10,592 nt of DNA from Minisyncoccota bacterium. GTDB lineage: Bacteria; Patescibacteriota; Minisyncoccia; Minisyncoccales; Minisyncoccaceae. How positions within the stretch are numbered: position 1 is the stretch's first letter; the number at the start of each line of letters is the position of its first letter. The notes below the pieces were generated by a model. It was not told where the DNA came from. It saw only the letters and a list, made by a program, of their open reading frames with translations, and did not search any database. The position numbers and the translations under genes are program-made. Below are positions 5,893-10,592 of the stretch, piece by piece. The DNA is taken from contig JAQVLF010000025.1 of NCBI GenBank assembly GCA_028704295.1, forward strand, positions 1 to 10,592. Direction: 5' to 3'.

Positions 5893-5967
5893 ATGGGCAA
5901 TAACCTGAAGATTTGCGTCTTTAGATTATTGCCCGATCTTTTTAGGGCAATTATTGCAAGGAGTTAG
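5893..5967 (+). CDS. Possible 24-codon leader peptide
   Basis: An ATG at 5893 opens a frame ending with TAG at 5965-5967, four bases before the ATG at 5972. The peptide starts MGNNLKICVFRLLP and ends AIIARS, with four leucine codons (all different) and three arginine codons (AGA, AGG, AGG). It spans the whole hairpin region, and its last codons cover the downstream ribosome binding site, the geometry of translational attenuators or reinitiation. No strong Shine-Dalgarno precedes it, and a frame this short can arise by chance, so it is a hypothesis. Confidence 0.33.
   Translation: MGNNLKICVFRLLPDLFRAIIARS
5895..5957 (+). promoter_or_regulatory. Structured 5' leader with mutually exclusive stems (attenuator or riboswitch-like)
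   Basis: GGGCAATAA (5895-5903) pairs perfectly with TTATTGCCC (5926-5934). Inside, TGAAGA (5906-5911) pairs with TCTTTA (5918-5923), and five T follow at 5939-5943, so the fold resembles an intrinsic terminator. Alternatives exist. GGGCAAT (5945-5951) can pair with ATTGCCC (5928-5934), and TTATTGC (5951-5957), next to the ribosome binding site, can pair with GCAATAA (5897-5903). ATTATTGC occurs twice (5925-5932 and 5950-5957). I recognise no known riboswitch class. Regulatory function is inferred from the competing pairings. Confidence 0.55.
5958..5963 (+). promoter_or_regulatory. Strong ribosome binding site for the 70-aa gene
   Basis: AAGGAG lies eight bases before ATG 5972 and fixes that start over the in-frame TTG at 5954. 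It immediately follows the leader element TTATTGC, so it could be masked or exposed by leader folding. Confidence 0.7.
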
Positions 5968-5971
5968 TTTT

Positions 5972-6184
5972 ATGAGAAACGGAACTATAGCGATCTCTTC
6001 TCCAGAAGGACTGCAGTTTGCAAAAGAACGGAATTTTTCAACTGTTGTCAAAGACAAGAGATTCTCAGGTTGCAACTTTGTAGCAACCGCGCATGAGCTT
6101 GGACTTACTCCAATTGGGTTTAGTCCAGAGAGAGATGTTCTTTGCGTTTTGAAAGAGTATAAAAAGGAGGTGCAAAATTTTTAA
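5972..6184 (+). CDS. Small hypothetical protein (70 aa) under a structured leader
   Basis: I do not recognise the family. The 70-residue product looks like a compact mixed alpha/beta domain. It has an opening strand (GTIAIS), a helix (SPEGLQFAKERN), a strand (FSTVVKDK), a segment GCNFVATAHELGL holding C34 and H41, then TPIGFSPERDVLCVLKEYKKEV, where a strand with C58 runs into a charged tail. There is no signal peptide or membrane helix. ATG 5972 follows AAGGAG by eight bases. The gene has its own extended -10 promoter, a roughly 100-base leader with competing stems, and a downstream terminator, so it is a separately regulated unit. Its last codons hold a perfect SD-like sequence within a hairpin. 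C34, H41 and C58 could bind metal or act in redox sensing, but this is speculative. Confidence 0.65.
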   Translation: MRNGTIAISSPEGLQFAKERNFSTVVKDKRFSGCNFVATAHELGLTPIGFSPERDVLCVLKEYKKEVQNF

Positions 6185-6194
6185 AGGCACCTCT
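6166..6194 (+). other. Hairpin enclosing a perfect Shine-Dalgarno sequence at the end of the 70-aa gene
   Basis: GAGGTGC (6167-6173) pairs perfectly with GCACCTC (6187-6193), with a G-T pair outside, around a 13-base A/T loop holding the stop TAA (6182-6184). The 5' arm belongs to AAGGAGGTG (6164-6172), the full complement of the usual 16S rRNA tail. No ATG, GTG or TTG follows at normal spacing. No T tract follows, so it is not itself a terminator. Confidence 0.6.
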
Positions 6195-6200
6195 CGAATT

Positions 6201-6223
6201 CAACTTTAAAAGGGTTGTTTTTT
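6201..6223 (+). terminator. Terminator of the 70-aa gene
   Basis: CAACTTT (6201-6207) pairs with AGGGTTG (6211-6217), including two G-T pairs, around an AAA loop. Six T follow (6218-6223). It lies 17 bases after the stop and just before the recA promoter. Confidence 0.55.
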
Positions 6224-6238
6224 ATTACAGAAAATTCC

Positions 6239-6267
6239 TTGCTTTTGAGAATGATAACAGGTATAAT
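6239..6267 (+). promoter_or_regulatory. recA promoter
   Basis: TTGCTT (6239-6244), a 17-base spacer and a consensus TATAAT (6262-6267). The predicted start near 6274 leaves about 24 bases before ATG 6298, without a Shine-Dalgarno motif. I see no obvious LexA operator (neither the CTG-N10-CAG nor the GAAC-N4-GTTC type) in this region, so SOS control is not supported by sequence. Confidence 0.7.
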
Positions 6268-6297
6268 TGTGATAATAGAAACTAAAACTAAAATACT

Positions 6298-7311
6298 ATG
6301 GCCAAAAAAAAGAAGGAGGAAAATATAAATACTAAGATAAACCTTGAAGAAGCTATTGCAGAAATTCGAGATAGTTTTGGAGAGGGTGCAATAATGAAGT
6401 TAAAAGACGTAAGAAAGGTTGATGTTGATGTTATTCCAACCGGATCTTTAACAACAGATTTAGCATTGGGAGTTATGGGAGTTCCAAGAGGAAGAATTAT
6501 TGAAATATACGGAGGAGAAAGCACAGGAAAAACAACATTGTCTTTAAGTATTATTGCGGAAGCTCAGAGAAAAGGCGGTGTTGCAGCTTTTATTGATGCC
6601 GAGCATGCACTAGATCCTGATTATGCGAAAAGGATAGGCGTAAATGTAGATGATCTTCTAATTGCTCAACCCGATTCAGGAGAGCAGGCTCTTCAAATTG
6701 TAGAAAAGCTTGTGAGGTCGGAGGATGTTGATGTAATAGTTGTTGATTCAGTAGCAGCCCTTGTTCCAAAAGCTGAAGTTGCAGGAGAAGTAGGAGATCA
6801 GCAAATTGGCCTTCAGGCAAGATTAATGTCTCAAGCACTTCGAAAATTATCTTCTGTAATTTCGAAAACAAATACAATTGTAATATTCTTAAATCAAACA
6901 AGAATGAAGATCGGAGTTATGTTTGGAAATCCCGAAACAACTCCAGGAGGATTAGCTCTTAAGTTTTATGCTTCTGTAAGATTAGAATTAAGGCGCATTG
7001 CTCAGATTAAGCAGGGAGAAGCTATAGTAGGTTCTAGGATCAAAGTTAAAGTAGTTAAGAATAAAGTGGCTGCGCCATTTCAAACAGCAGAATTTGATAT
7101 TTATTATGACGAAGGAATTTCAAGGGAATCAGAACTTTTGAATTTAGCGGTTGCAGAAGAAATCGTTAAAAAGACTGGAGCACATTTTAGTTATGGAGAT
7201 AGTAAATTAGGGCATGGAGGGGAGCAATCAAAAAAATTCTTAAAAGAAAATCCAAAGATATTTGAAGAAATCAAGAAAGAAGTTTTAAAGAAAATTAAAG
7301 AGGAGGCATAA
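6298..7311 (+). CDS. recA: Recombinase RecA
   Basis: RecA forms filaments on single-stranded DNA, drives homologous strand exchange and, where LexA exists, triggers its cleavage. The 337-residue protein has a lysine-rich N-terminus, Walker A GGESTGKTT (72-80), DAEHALDP (100-107) with the catalytic glutamate E102, Walker B VIVVD (146-150), and the loop-1 region EVAGEVGDQQIGLQARLMSQALRKL (160-184). NQTRMKIGVMFGNPETTPGG (199-218) then corresponds to the conserved loop-2 region, with Thr in place of the common Ile in NQIR. The C-terminal part carries the KNKVAAPFQTAEFDI segment and a lysine/glutamate-rich tail. Length is normal for the family. It is a single-gene unit with its own promoter and converges on rpsR. 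No recX is visible nearby. The region after its stop holds a hairpin but lacks a T tract on this strand. Confidence 0.98.
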   Translation: MAKKKKEENINTKINLEEAIAEIRDSFGEGAIMKLKDVRKVDVDVIPTGSLTTDLALGVMGVPRGRIIEIYGGESTGKTTLSLSIIAEAQRKGGVAAFIDAEHALDPDYAKRIGVNVDDLLIAQPDSGEQALQIVEKLVRSEDVDVIVVDSVAALVPKAEVAGEVGDQQIGLQARLMSQALRKLSSVISKTNTIVIFLNQTRMKIGVMFGNPETTPGGLALKFYASVRLELRRIAQIKQGEAIVGSRIKVKVVKNKVAAPFQTAEFDIYYDEGISRESELLNLAVAEEIVKKTGAHFSYGDSKLGHGGEQSKKFLKENPKIFEEIKKEVLKKIKEEA

Positions 7312-7334
7312 AAAACGGCTCCCATTAGGGAGCC
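7310..7334 (-). terminator. Terminator of the rpsF-ssb-rpsR operon
   Basis: On the minus strand GGCTCCC (7334-7328), loop TAAT, and GGGAGCC (7323-7317) form a perfect 7-bp stem followed by G and six T (7315-7310). It is a textbook intrinsic terminator and reaches into the recA stop codon. Just upstream on the same strand a small GCC-TTCG-GGC tetraloop hairpin (7349-7340 region) and a second GGCTCC copy offer alternative pairing. Confidence 0.85.
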
Positions 7335-7359
7335 TCGGAGCCCGAAGGCGTTATTAAAA

Positions 7360-7560
7360 CTATTCAGGAACGTAAGGCATTAAAGCTAGGAATCTTGCTC
7401 TTTTAATTGCAAGAGCAGTTTGTCTTTGATGCTTGGCGCAAAGTCCTGTTTTTTTTCTGCCCTTAACCTTGCTCGCTCTTGAAATATAATTTTGAAGAAT
7501 GTTGGTATCCTTAAAATCAATCTCTCTTATATTCTTTTTACAAAAATAACAATTGTTCAT
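7360..7560 (-). CDS. rpsR: Small-subunit ribosomal protein bS18, cysteine-containing form
   Basis: bS18 binds the platform of the 30S subunit next to bS6. The 66-residue protein shows the family core DFKDTNILQNYIS...GRKKTGLCAKHQRQTALAIKRARFLALMPYV, aligning with the E. coli segment [26 protein letters not shown]. It is shorter than E. coli bS18 (75 aa), mainly at both ends. C4 and C7 (CYFC) with C41 and H44 (CAKH) form a possible zinc site, the 'C+' type of bS18; E. coli has Arg and Tyr at the latter two positions. ATG at 7560 is preferred. The frame extends upstream to 7611, but that part overlaps ssb, whose stop at 7574 lies 13 bases before this start. It is the last gene of its operon, followed by a strong terminator. 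Confidence 0.95.
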   Translation of the reverse strand: MNNCYFCKKNIREIDFKDTNILQNYISRASKVKGRKKTGLCAKHQRQTALAIKRARFLALMPYVPE

Positions 7561-7573
7561 AATGTTTCTTCTT

Positions 7574-8011
7574 TTAAAATGGTATATCTTTAATATCAAT
7601 TTCGTCTTCATCGATTACTGGAAGTTCTTCATCGATTTCTTCTTTTTGTTTTTTTGGTTTATCACTAATTCCTGCTGCCTTATTAGGCTTTGGTCCTAAT
7701 TGTATATTTTCAGCTATAATTTCAGTTGTATATCTCTTCTTTCCTTCCTTGTCTTCCCAAGAACGGTTTTGAATTCTTCCTTCAATTAAAAGAAGAGAAC
7801 CTTTAGTTGCATAGCTGCTTGCAATTTCAGCCAATCTTTCCCACAAAATAATATTATGGAAGTTTGTTTCTTCTTTTTTGCTTCCATCTTGCCCTTTCCA
7901 AATTCTGCTTGTTGCAAGAGATAATTTGCAAACTTTTCTTCCTGATTGGGTAGATTGAATTTCTGGAACGTTTGCCACCCTGCCTATTAAGAAAACTTTA
8001 TTTAAATTCAT
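7574..8011 (-). CDS. ssb: Single-stranded DNA-binding protein
   Basis: SSB coats single-stranded DNA and recruits replication and repair proteins through its C-terminal tip. The 145-residue protein has an OB fold (about 1-106) starting NLNKVFLIGRV, with the usual aromatic positions around W38 and W57 and the GSLLLIEGRI strand (71-80). A flexible Lys/Pro then Glu/Asp-rich tail (about 107-140) ends in IDIKDIPF, the acidic tip with terminal Pro-Phe. It is shorter than E. coli SSB (178 aa) through a short linker. It lies between rpsF (19-base gap) and rpsR (13-base gap), the conserved bacterial order. No Shine-Dalgarno motif is visible before ATG 8011. Confidence 0.97.
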   Translation of the reverse strand: MNLNKVFLIGRVANVPEIQSTQSGRKVCKLSLATSRIWKGQDGSKKEETNFHNIILWERLAEIASSYATKGSLLLIEGRIQNRSWEDKEGKKRYTTEIIAENIQLGPKPNKAAGISDKPKKQKEEIDEELPVIDEDEIDIKDIPF

Positions 8012-8030
8012 GTTAAAGAAAATTTATTAT

Positions 8031-8426
8031 TTATGCTTCTTCTTTTAATAATTCTTCTACTTTTTGATCTACTTTTTCTAAGTTCTCTTCTTCAGGAGCG
8101 TCTTTTCTAGTTCTTTTTACCTTTTCGTGAATTTCTTTTTTAGATAAAATCAAGTATCTTAAAACTTCTTTCTTATCTTTTAATATTTTTTCAATATTAG
8201 CTAAAACCTCTTTTTTACTGTCTCCTTTTGGTGTTAAAAAGAAAACTGTAAGCCATGCTTCGTTTTCTCCTTGAACAGAATAAGCTAATCTTCTTCTTTT
8301 AAAATCAATTTCTCCAAAAATGTCTCCAAATTCTTTGAATTGAGAAACTAGATCTTCGCTAAAAGTCTTTACTTTTTCTTCTCCTAAGTCAGCTGTTATT
8401 AATAAGTTAAACTCGTAAAAATTCAT
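8031..8426 (-). CDS. rpsF: Small-subunit ribosomal protein bS6
   Basis: bS6 pairs with bS18 on the 30S platform. The 131-residue product shows the ferredoxin-like bS6 fold: strand NFYEFNLLITADL (2-14), helix EEKVKTFSEDLVSQFKEF (16-33), strands around GEIDFKRRRLAYSVQGENEAWLTVFFL (38-64), helix (about 69-85), and the strand EVLRYLILSKKE (87-98). A charged tail (about 99-131) is rich in Glu and Lys and probably disordered, as in other bS6 proteins with tails. It is the first gene of rpsF-ssb-rpsR, read from a promoter that interlocks with the divergent pilin-lectin promoter. The leader is only about 22 bases, too short for the known bS6:bS18-binding autoregulatory RNA motif. Confidence 0.93.
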   Translation of the reverse strand: MNFYEFNLLITADLGEEKVKTFSEDLVSQFKEFGDIFGEIDFKRRRLAYSVQGENEAWLTVFFLTPKGDSKKEVLANIEKILKDKKEVLRYLILSKKEIHEKVKRTRKDAPEEENLEKVDQKVEELLKEEA

Positions 8427-8443
8427 AATCTTTAATTCTTAAT

Positions 8444-8461
8444 CTATATTGGTAAATATAG
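8444..8461. repeat. Perfect 7-bp inverted repeat over the rpsF -10 box
   Basis: CTATATT (8444-8450) and AATATAG (8455-8461) flank GGTA. The repeat covers the rpsF -10 box and predicted transcription start, so only half of it would be transcribed. It could be an operator for a dimeric regulator, or a by-product of A/T-rich sequence. Confidence 0.4.
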
Positions 8462-8483
8462 CAACTTTATTGTAATTGGTCAA
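8455..8483 (-). promoter_or_regulatory. Promoter of rpsF-ssb-rpsR
   Basis: On the minus strand TTGACC (8483-8478), a 17-base spacer and TATATT (8460-8455), preceded by TGC (extended -10). The predicted start near 8448 gives a leader of about 22 bases. Its -35 box sits inside the spacer of the opposite promoter. Confidence 0.75.
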
Positions 8484-8498
8484 GTATTTTGCTATAAT
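8470..8498 (+). promoter_or_regulatory. Promoter of the pilin-lectin gene, giving a near-leaderless transcript
   Basis: TTGTAA (8470-8475), a 17-base spacer and a consensus TATAAT (8493-8498) preceded by TGC (extended -10). The expected start, 6-8 bases after the -10 box, is 8504-8506, only 2-4 bases before ATG 8508. It overlaps the rpsF promoter on the other strand. Confidence 0.75.
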
Positions 8499-8507
8499 GC
8501 GCTTAAT

Positions 8508-9407
8508 ATGAATAATCAAAACAATAAATCTTTCACCTTAATCGAGGTTTTAGTAGTAGTAATTATTATTGGAGCTATGGCTGCCATAATATTAGTCAAT
8601 ACAAATGATGCTTTAGAAAATAAACAAAGGCTTGAGGTTTTGAATTTTTCGGAAGGTCTAAAATCTAAAAATGTGAATTCCCTTGTTTCTGAATGGACAT
8701 TTGATGGGCCTACTCCTGCGGGTTCAGCAGCCACAAATGCTGATGTTAAGGATTCGTGGGGGTATAATGATGGTGATGTCACGGGACATGCGCCTACGGT
8801 AAGAGAAAGTGAAGATTGTGTTTCTGGAAATTGTTTGAATTTTGATGGGAATGATTATATTGATTGCGGAAGGGATGTTAGTCTAGATATTACAGGAAAC
8901 ATGACCGTTGGTGTGTGGATAAAGCCCAATAGTGTTACAAGTTATAAAATGATTGCGACTAAATCGGGGGGAACTATCTCAGAGACGCAATGGGAGATTA
9001 GGACATATACCGATAGAGTAGAGTTTCTCGCTTCTAATGGAATAAATAACCCCTATATTGCCTATAAGGCTGGTTTATCAATAGGCACATGGCATTACGC
9101 TGTTGGAATTTTAAAAAATAATGTTTTTTCTGTTTATTTGAACGGAGTCAAGGGAGTGGATGCGACATTGCAAGGAACTCAAACGACAACAGATTATTCA
9201 ACAAAGATAGGGACAAGAAAGGATGCTACCGAACTCAATTATAATTTTAACGGTTTAATAGATGATTTAAGAATATACAATGCTGCACTATCATCATCAC
9301 AAATCGAACAAAATTACATTGCAGGATTAAATCTGTTGCTTAAAAATGGAGCAATTTCAAAAGAAGAATACAGTCAAAGAATACTAAATATAGCGCAAAA
9401 TGACTAA
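8508..9407 (+). CDS. Type IV pilin-like protein with a LamG/concanavalin-like lectin domain
   Basis: The 299-residue protein starts with a class III prepilin signal: polar leader, then K7-S8|F9-T-L-I-E13, with cleavage expected between S8 and F9, Glu at +5, and a hydrophobic helix (about 9-31). Ser replaces the usual Gly at -1. After a short helix, residues about 60-270 form a LamG-like jelly roll (Laminin_G_3 type). Hallmarks are VSEWTFDG, GNCLNFDGNDYIDCG (108-121), MTVGVWIKP, W195-HYAVGILKNN, FSVYLNGV, and FNGLIDDLRIYNAALSSSQI (247-266). Three cysteines (104, 109, 120) lie in the first strands. The tail (about 271-296, LLLKNGAISKEEYSQRI) resembles a SHOCT-type helical pair. It is probably assembled or anchored at the cell surface by type IV pilus machinery and may bind glycans. 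It overlaps the next gene by eight bases. Confidence 0.88.
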   Translation: MNNQNNKSFTLIEVLVVVIIIGAMAAIILVNTNDALENKQRLEVLNFSEGLKSKNVNSLVSEWTFDGPTPAGSAATNADVKDSWGYNDGDVTGHAPTVRESEDCVSGNCLNFDGNDYIDCGRDVSLDITGNMTVGVWIKPNSVTSYKMIATKSGGTISETQWEIRTYTDRVEFLASNGINNPYIAYKAGLSIGTWHYAVGILKNNVFSVYLNGVKGVDATLQGTQTTTDYSTKIGTRKDATELNYNFNGLIDDLRIYNAALSSSQIEQNYIAGLNLLLKNGAISKEEYSQRILNIAQND

Positions 9408-10592
9408 TATATTCAAAGCTTACGATATAAGAGGAATTTATGGCGAGAATATTGATAAAGATGTAGCATACAAATTAGGCCGCTCCTTTGTTATCTTTCT
9501 TAAAAAGAGACATCCAAAGATAGCTATTGGAAGGGATAATAGATTGTCATCGCCAGAACTATTTCAATATTTGAAAAAAGGAATTATCGACCAAGGCGGA
9601 ATAGTTATTGATATTGGTTTATCAACAACCCCAATGTTATACTTTGGAAGTTGTTTTTTAAAAACTGATGGAGGAATTATGATTACAGCAAGCCACAATC
9701 CAAAAGAATATAATGGATTTAAACTTGTTTCGAAAAATGCCATGCCAATAGGGGAGAATAGCGGACTAAAAGAAATTGAAAAGATATACAATAGCTTAGA
9801 TAACAAATTAAAGAAAGGAGGCGAATCAATTAAGAAAAATATCTTAAAAGAGTATATTAAATTTATAGAACAAGGCTTTAATTTAAAGGATTTTGATTTT
9901 AAAATTGGAATTGATACTGCAAATGCGGTTCCAGGCATATTAGTAGATAAAATAAAGACAAACTTAAAGATTTATCATATTAATAAAGAGCTTGATCCTG
10001 AATTTAAAAGTCATGAGCCAGATCCACTTCAAAAAAAGAATTTAAAACAATTACAAAATTTGATTAAAGAAAAAAAACTTGATTTAGGAATTGCATTTGA
10101 TGGAGATGGAGACAGAGTTGTGTTTTTAGATGAAAATGGAAAAGTCATTCCTTCAGATATTATTTTAGCATTAATTGCTGATGTTTTAGGAAAAAAAGTG
10201 CTTTATGATTTAAGGTGTTCTAATATTATTTCTGAAATTATGGGAGACAAAGCATATATGAGCAGAGTAGGACATTCTTTTATTAAAAAAACAATGAAAG
10301 AAAAGAATCTTTATTTAGGGGGAGAATATTCAGGCCATTTCTATTTAAATGACAAATATTGTTTTGAAGCACCATTTTTCTTTTTATTTAATGTTTTAGA
10401 ACAAATGAAATTGTCTTCTAAGAAATTGTCAGAGTTGATTAAACCATATCAAAAATATTATCACTCAGGGGAAATCAATTTCAAAGTTGAGAATAAGGAT
10501 AAAGTAATTAAAGGAATAGAAGAAAATTATAAAGAAGGGAAGAAAACTAAAATAGACGGAATTAGAATAGACTTTGAAGACTTTTGGTTTTT
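9400..10592 (+). CDS. Phosphomannomutase/phosphoglucomutase, partial at the 3' side
   Basis: This enzyme interconverts hexose-1- and hexose-6-phosphates, supplying mannose-1-P or glucose-1-P for nucleotide sugars. The 397 visible residues include the opening KAYDIRG (6-12), the active-site phosphoserine loop TASHNP (96-101, Ser98), the metal-binding loop DGDGDR (234-239), and the sugar-specificity loop GEYSGH (308-313, close to the family's GEMSGH). The C-terminal phosphate-binding domain lies mostly beyond the window, and no stop is reached. Domains 1-3 are intact, so the gene looks functional. ATG 9400 sits inside the end of the pilin-lectin frame (8-base overlap, no clear Shine-Dalgarno), which suggests coupled translation. 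Activity on mannose versus glucose (manB or algC type) cannot be settled here, so no symbol is given. Confidence 0.93.
   Translation, partial: MTNIFKAYDIRGIYGENIDKDVAYKLGRSFVIFLKKRHPKIAIGRDNRLSSPELFQYLKKGIIDQGGIVIDIGLSTTPMLYFGSCFLKTDGGIMITASHNPKEYNGFKLVSKNAMPIGENSGLKEIEKIYNSLDNKLKKGGESIKKNILKEYIKFIEQGFNLKDFDFKIGIDTANAVPGILVDKIKTNLKIYHINKELDPEFKSHEPDPLQKKNLKQLQNLIKEKKLDLGIAFDGDGDRVVFLDENGKVIPSDIILALIADVLGKKVLYDLRCSNIISEIMGDKAYMSRVGHSFIKKTMKEKNLYLGGEYSGHFYLNDKYCFEAPFFFLFNVLEQMKLSSKKLSELIKPYQKYYHSGEINFKVENKDKVIKGIEENYKEGKKTKIDGIRIDFEDFWF

Noticed and set aside
6224..6297. LexA operator before recA
   Set aside because: I found neither a CTG-N10-CAG nor a GAAC-N4-GTTC type site near the promoter.
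6590..6901. Leucine- and glutamine-rich minus-strand frame inside recA
   Set aside because: It is a compositional shadow of the conserved recA reading frame.
8427..8448. bS6:bS18-binding autoregulatory RNA in the rpsF leader
   Set aside because: The predicted leader is about 22 A/T-rich bases with no stem or CCG bulge, so the known motif is absent.
9564..9938. Minus-strand frame inside the sugar mutase gene
   Set aside because: It lies antisense to conserved TASHNP-containing coding sequence and has no support of its own.
1..10592. CRISPR array, insertion sequence or integrase
   Set aside because: No regularly spaced direct repeats, transposase motifs or terminal inverted repeats were seen on either strand.

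Overview
The window looks like a chromosomal stretch from a member of the Patescibacteria (Candidate Phyla Radiation), probably Parcubacteria-like. The evidence is A+T-rich DNA, compact genes, a pseudopilin fused to a LamG-type lectin domain, a short cysteine-containing bS18, a Kazal/DUF333 secreted protein and an alpha-solenoid repeat protein. This placement is inference from gene content, not a phylogeny. TGA is a genuine stop (purC and the Kazal gene end in TGA), so the standard bacterial code applies and the TGA-reading lineages (Gracilibacteria, Absconditabacteria) are unlikely.

Layout, left to right. (1) 1-202: C-terminus of an FtsX-like division protein, then a tRNA-Gln(CTG) six bases later. 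(2) 231-1228: a stand-alone purC unit with its own promoter and terminator. (3) 1241-5181: a tightly packed operon of a membrane-anchored Kazal/DUF333 protein, a glutaredoxin-fold protein that has lost its first active-site cysteine, the DNA translocase FtsK and a helical-repeat protein. (4) 5162-6223: three small genes of unknown function. The last (70 aa) has its own promoter, a 100-base structured leader with a possible 24-codon leader peptide, a strong ribosome binding site and its own terminator. (5) 6239-7311: recA with its own promoter. (6) 8483-7310, minus strand: the classic rpsF-ssb-rpsR operon, convergent with recA and ending in a strong terminator. (7) 8470-10592, plus strand: a pseudopilin-lectin gene that appears nearly leaderless, overlapped by a phosphomannomutase/phosphoglucomutase gene that runs off the window. 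Promoters of (6) and (7) interlock.

Housekeeping genes cover translation (tRNA-Gln, bS6, bS18), replication and repair (SSB, RecA), division and chromosome segregation (FtsX, FtsK) and one purine step (PurC). Surface functions are the Kazal/DUF333 protein, the pilin-lectin and a sugar-phosphate mutase that could feed glycan synthesis. Most genes lack a visible Shine-Dalgarno sequence; the two small genes at 5591 and 5972 have clear ones. The most interesting signal is the leader at 5871-5971, where a terminator-like hairpin, alternative pairings, a possible leader ORF and the ribosome binding site overlap. No mobile element, CRISPR array or integrase was seen, and no stretch over 300 bases lacks a gene.
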